This document shows positions 60,841-64,000 of a stretch of 64,000 bases of DNA, one piece after another. A program made the translations under genes and the position numbers. The stretch is from Borrelia maritima (GTDB taxonomy: Bacteria > Spirochaetota > Spirochaetia > Borreliales > Borreliaceae). The stretch is taken from assembly GCF_008931845.1 (NCBI RefSeq), contig NZ_CP044535.1:434001-498000 (forward strand), given 5' to 3'. The notes below the pieces were generated by a model. The model ran no database searches. It saw only the letters and a program-made list of their open reading frames with translations, and was not told where the DNA came from. How positions within the stretch are numbered: the stretch's first letter is position 1; each line of letters begins with the position of its first letter.

Positions 60841-61464
60841 ATGTTGGGATTGATTGGAAAAAAAGTTGGCATGACTCAGATATTTCAGAAAAATGGCATT
60901 GTGGTTCCTGTTACTGTTATAGAGTTTCAGCCCAATTATATTATAGGGAAGAAAACAGTTGATAGAGATGGCTATAGTGCGCTTGTAGCGGGTTCTGTTG
61001 ATCTTAAGGGTTCTAAAATTTCAAAGCCTATAAAAGGTCAGTATAAAAGCTTAAAAGACATTGAGCCTAAAAAATATGTAATAGAGCTTAAGGGGGGGCT
61101 TGATGGGTATGATGCTGGAGATGAGATTAAGGTTGATGTTTTTAAGTCAGTTAAGTATGTAGATGTTACAGGGACTACTAAAGGCAAGGGTTTTCAAGGG
61201 GCTATGAAAAGGCACAATTTTAGCGGTGGACCATCTTCTCATGGATCAAAATTCCATAGACATCTTGGTGGGACAGGACAAGCTACTACTCCTGCAAGAA
61301 CATTTAAGGGAACCAAAATGGCTGGTAGAATGGGTGGAAATCAACAAACTATTCAAAATCTTGAAGTTGTTTTAATTGATGAGGAAAAGAGGGCTATCCT
61401 GGTAAAAGGGGCTGTGCCTGGCGCTAAGGGTTCTTTTGTTGTTGTTAAGAAATCTAAAAAGTAG
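60841..61464 (+). CDS. rplC: 50S ribosomal protein L3
   Basis: 207-residue L3, an early assembly protein near the peptidyl-transferase centre. GLIGKKVGMTQIFQKNG opens it; FSGGPSSHGSKFHRHLGGTG and GRMGG are the central extension signatures. It lies 35 bases after rpsJ. Confidence 0.97.
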   Translation: MLGLIGKKVGMTQIFQKNGIVVPVTVIEFQPNYIIGKKTVDRDGYSALVAGSVDLKGSKISKPIKGQYKSLKDIEPKKYVIELKGGLDGYDAGDEIKVDVFKSVKYVDVTGTTKGKGFQGAMKRHNFSGGPSSHGSKFHRHLGGTGQATTPARTFKGTKMAGRMGGNQQTIQNLEVVLIDEEKRAILVKGAVPGAKGSFVVVKKSKK

Positions 61465-61473
61465 GTATTTAGT

Positions 61474-62103
61474 ATGGAAAGAAAAGTTTTTTCTAAAGAT
61501 GGGAAAGAGATTGGGACTATAAATTTGGATGACAGAGTTTTTAATATAGAAATTAGTCATGGGTCTATTTATAATGCTATAAAAAATGAGTTGTCTAATC
61601 TTAGGATTGGAACATCTTCAACTAAAACCAGATCAGAGGTCAGAGGTAGCTCTAAAAAGCCCTGGAAGCAAAAAGGAACTGGTAGAGCTAGAGTAGGTAC
61701 AAAGCGGAATCCAGTTTGGATTGGTGGAGGTATAGCATTAGGGCCAAAACCCAGAGATTATAGCTATAGATTGCCTAAAAAGGTAAAAAAGCTTGCATTT
61801 AAGTCTGTATTAAGTTTGCGCGCTTCTGATGAAAATAATTTTAAGGTTATTGAGAACTTTAATATTGAATCGGGAAAAACAAAAGATCTTGCTTTGATAA
61901 TAAAAAATTTTGCAAGTATTAATGGTAAGGTGGTTATTCTTTTGGGCAATGATAATCAGATGATCAAAAGAGCTGGTAAAAATATAAGAAATTTGAAGAT
62001 TTTATCTTTTGATAAACTTAGAGTTGTTGATTTGTTTTATGCTAAGAATTTAATAGCCCTAGAATCTGCTGTTAACAAGCTTAATGAGTTTTACATTAAA
62101 TAA
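61474..62103 (+). CDS. rplD: 50S ribosomal protein L4
   Basis: 209-residue L4. STKTRSEVRGSSKKPWKQKG and GTGRARVGTKRNPVWIGGG form the extended loop lining the exit tunnel. In enterobacteria L4 represses its own operon through the leader; whether this applies here is open, but a leader hairpin exists upstream of tuf. Confidence 0.97.
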   Translation: MERKVFSKDGKEIGTINLDDRVFNIEISHGSIYNAIKNELSNLRIGTSSTKTRSEVRGSSKKPWKQKGTGRARVGTKRNPVWIGGGIALGPKPRDYSYRLPKKVKKLAFKSVLSLRASDENNFKVIENFNIESGKTKDLALIIKNFASINGKVVILLGNDNQMIKRAGKNIRNLKILSFDKLRVVDLFYAKNLIALESAVNKLNEFYIK

Positions 62104-62123
62104 AAAAGATATAGAGGATGAGT

Positions 62124-62426
62124 ATGAGTATGAAAGCTTATGATATAATAGTTTCACCTATGCTTACTGAAAAAACCAATATTCAAAGAGAAAATATTAA
62201 TGCTTATGTTTTTAAGGTTAGTAAAAGAGCAAATAAAAAAGAGGTTTGTGAGGCAATAAAAGAACTTTTTAATGTTACTCCAGTATCGTGCAATTTACTT
62301 AATATTAAAAGTAAAGCTAAGGTTGTGGTGTCTCGAAGAGGATATCCTATAGGTAAGGGGAAAACTTCTTCATGGAAGAAGGCGTATGTTTATCTCAAAA
62401 AGGAAGATAAAATAGATATTTTTTAG
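62124..62426 (+). CDS. rplW: 50S ribosomal protein L23
   Basis: L23, the tunnel-exit protein that docks SRP and trigger factor. AYDIIVSPMLTEKTNIQREN begins it. Three in-frame ATGs (62118, 62124, 62130) follow GAGG; the first abuts GAGG and the third is 12 bases away, so the middle one is best placed. About 100 residues. Confidence 0.95.
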   Translation: MSMKAYDIIVSPMLTEKTNIQRENINAYVFKVSKRANKKEVCEAIKELFNVTPVSCNLLNIKSKAKVVVSRRGYPIGKGKTSSWKKAYVYLKKEDKIDIF

Positions 62427-62447
62427 TGGTTTTGGAGAAAAATAAAT

Positions 62448-63281
62448 ATGGGTATTAAGACTTACAAGCCAAAAACTTCTTCTTTGCGTTATAAGACGAC
62501 TTTATCTTTTAATGATTTGAGCAAGGGCAATGATCCTTTAAAATCTTTAACAAAAGGTAAGAAATTTAAATCGGGCAGAGATTCTTCTGGCAGGATTAGT
62601 ATCAGAAGAAGAGGTGGTGGTCATAAGAGAAAGTATAGGTTGGTTGATTTTAATCGAAGAGATAAATTTGGCATTCCCGCTCGTGTTGCTTCTATTGAAT
62701 ATGATCCTAATAGAAGTGCCAATATAGCTTTGCTTGTTTATAAAGATGGAGAAAAAAGATATATTATTTCTCCTAAAGGCATTAAGGTTGGAGATGTTTT
62801 GGAAAGTGGTCCAGATGCACCAATTAAAATTGGCAATGCTTTGCCTCTTGAAAATATTCCTATTGGAAGAACTATTCACAATATTGAGCTTAATATAGGA
62901 AAAGGTGGGCAGCTTGTAAGAAGTGCCGGGGGGTATGCGATGATACTTGCTTCTGATGGGAATTATGTCACTGTAAAATTGTCATCTGGTGAGATGAGGT
63001 TGATTTTCAAGAAATGCATTGCAACAATTGGTGAAATTGGAAATGAAGATTATGTTAATGTTTCTATAGGTAAAGCCGGTAAAAGTAGATGGCTTGGTAG
63101 AAGGCCTAAGGTTAGGGGTGTTGCTATGAATCCTGTTGATCATCCGCATGGTGGGGGTGAGGGGAAAACTTCTGGGGGTCGTCATCCCGTGTCTCCTTGG
63201 GGTCAGCCTACTAAAGGTTACAAGACTCGTAAGAAGAAGAGATATTCAAATAAATTTATTATTAAAAGAAGAAATAATTAG
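62448..63281 (+). CDS. rplB: 50S ribosomal protein L2
   Basis: 277-residue L2 at the subunit interface. [17 protein letters not shown] begins it, and [18 protein letters not shown] contains the His needed for peptidyl transfer. The basic C-terminal tail is present. Confidence 0.98.
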   Translation: MGIKTYKPKTSSLRYKTTLSFNDLSKGNDPLKSLTKGKKFKSGRDSSGRISIRRRGGGHKRKYRLVDFNRRDKFGIPARVASIEYDPNRSANIALLVYKDGEKRYIISPKGIKVGDVLESGPDAPIKIGNALPLENIPIGRTIHNIELNIGKGGQLVRSAGGYAMILASDGNYVTVKLSSGEMRLIFKKCIATIGEIGNEDYVNVSIGKAGKSRWLGRRPKVRGVAMNPVDHPHGGGEGKTSGGRHPVSPWGQPTKGYKTRKKKRYSNKFIIKRRNN

Positions 63282-63290
63282 GAGAGCATA

Positions 63291-63569
63291 GTGGCAAGAT
63301 CTATTAAAAAGGGACCTTTTATAGAAAAGAGTCTTTATCAAAAAGTTTTATCATCTTTTGGAAGTGATAAAAGGGTTGTTATTAAAACTTATTCCAGATC
63401 TTCAACAATAATTCCTGAAATGGTAAGTCTTACTATATCTGTTTACAATGGAAAGACTTTTATACCTATTTATATTACTGAAGATCTTGTGGGGCATAAG
63501 CTTGGTGAGTTTTCACCTACAAGGATTTTTAGAGGGCATGCTAAATCAGATAAAAAGGGAAGGAAGTAA
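63291..63569 (+). CDS. rpsS: 30S ribosomal protein S19
   Basis: 92-residue S19 of the 30S head. ARSIKKGPFIEKSLYQKV and GHKLGEFSPTRIFRGHAKSD are diagnostic. The start codon is GTG with GGAG eight bases upstream. Confidence 0.97.
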   Translation: MARSIKKGPFIEKSLYQKVLSSFGSDKRVVIKTYSRSSTIIPEMVSLTISVYNGKTFIPIYITEDLVGHKLGEFSPTRIFRGHAKSDKKGRK

Positions 63570-63576
63570 AGTAGTT

Positions 63577-63939
63577 ATGTTGGTAAATAGAAGATATACA
63601 GCAAGGGGTAAAAATTTGCCTTCTTCTCCAAAAAAAGTTAGGCCGTTAGCTGACAATATACGGGGCGAGTCTTATGTTAAAGCTATTGCAGTGCTTTGTT
63701 CTATGCCTAATAAAGGAGCCAAGCTTTTAGAAAAAGTTGTTAAATCAGCAGCATCAAATGCAATGTATCACAATAAAAATCTTTCCGAGGATATGATATT
63801 TGTTAAAGTAGTTATGGTTGATGATGGGCGTCGTCGTAAAAAGATTTGGCCTAGGGCTAGAGGTCGGGCTGATAGGCTTGTTAATAGAAATTGTCATATT
63901 TTTGTTGAAGTTGATGAAAAAAGAGATATGAAAGGATAA
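63577..63939 (+). CDS. rplV: 50S ribosomal protein L22
   Basis: 120-residue L22. RYTARGKNLPSSPKKVRPLA begins it, and the beta hairpin that lines the exit tunnel is VDDGRRRKKIWPRARGRADR. The start is ATG 63577; the longer open frame upstream overlaps rpsS in a different frame and is spurious. Confidence 0.97.
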   Translation: MLVNRRYTARGKNLPSSPKKVRPLADNIRGESYVKAIAVLCSMPNKGAKLLEKVVKSAASNAMYHNKNLSEDMIFVKVVMVDDGRRRKKIWPRARGRADRLVNRNCHIFVEVDEKRDMKG

Positions 63940-63942
63940 AGT

Positions 63943-64000
63943 ATGGGTCAAAAAGTACATCCATATAGCTTAAGGGTAAAAATTAATAAGGATTGGAAAT
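63943..64000 (+). CDS. rpsC: 30S ribosomal protein S3, N-terminal fragment
   Basis: First 19 codons (MGQKVHPYSLRVKINKDWK), matching the S3 start G-Q-K-V-x-P; the gene continues beyond the window. It begins three bases after the rplV stop. Confidence 0.95.
   Translation, partial: MGQKVHPYSLRVKINKDWK

Noticed and set aside
63448-63576. Longer N-terminus for L22
   Set aside because: It overlaps rpsS in another frame; the L22 family starts at the Met at 63577.

Overview
The window is chromosomal DNA of a Lyme-group spirochaete (Borrelia/Borreliella burgdorferi sensu lato), centred on the replication origin of the linear chromosome. The evidence is very low GC, a tandem duplication of the 23S-5S rRNA genes separated from a lone 16S gene, the parA-parZ-parB-gyrA-gyrB-dnaA-dnaN order, abundant spirochaetal lipoprotein signals, and a MurA with Asp in place of the usual active-site Cys. 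I cannot name the genospecies from sequence alone.

1-10,700 (mostly minus strand): a 3'-truncated 23S gene, a 5S gene, a second 23S gene, then a Cof-type HAD phosphatase and an alkyladenine DNA glycosylase, tRNA-Ile on the opposite strand, tRNA-Ala and the 16S gene. A decayed copy of the 16S 5' domain and its leader lies between the two tRNAs. I see a promoter before each 23S gene, before 16S and before tRNA-Ile.

10,700-16,500: nucleotide and RNA housekeeping genes (deoxyribosyltransferase-like, rsmI, IMPACT/YigZ), then the chromosome partition locus: parA and parZ on plus, parB on minus, and one perfect parS palindrome at 16,444-16,459 that also forms the terminator stem of gyrBA.

16,500-24,300: gyrA and gyrB (minus) diverge from dnaA-dnaN and a DciA-like gene (plus). 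The dnaA-dnaN gap carries repeats and a run of DnaA-trio triplets and is the likely oriC. Base composition of the plus strand changes from A/C-rich in dnaA to T/G-rich within dnaN.

24,300-29,600 (plus): rpmH-rnpA-yidC-khpB, a sugar-nucleotide epimerase and class II fructose-bisphosphate aldolase. 29,861-36,700 (minus): a tightly packed run chrA-chrA-rpoN-hpf-HPr-antiporter/EIIA fusion-aspS. 36,900-46,700: mechanosensitive channel, galactolipid glycosyltransferase, holA, lipoprotein, uvrC, secreted LamG/FN3 and TPR proteins, four tRNA genes (three Ser, one Arg) and SRP RNA.

46,900-58,200 (plus): dnaX-ebfC, ndk, an LptC/LptA/LptB-like set in an organism without LPS, PgeF, NIF3, lspA, a YmdB relative that has lost its metal ligands, murA and a MATE exporter. 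58,200-59,250 holds a broken lipoprotein gene and a long tuf leader with a terminator-like hairpin. From 59,252 to the end: tuf and the start of the S10 ribosomal protein operon (rpsJ, rplC, rplD, rplW, rplB, rpsS, rplV, rpsC partial).
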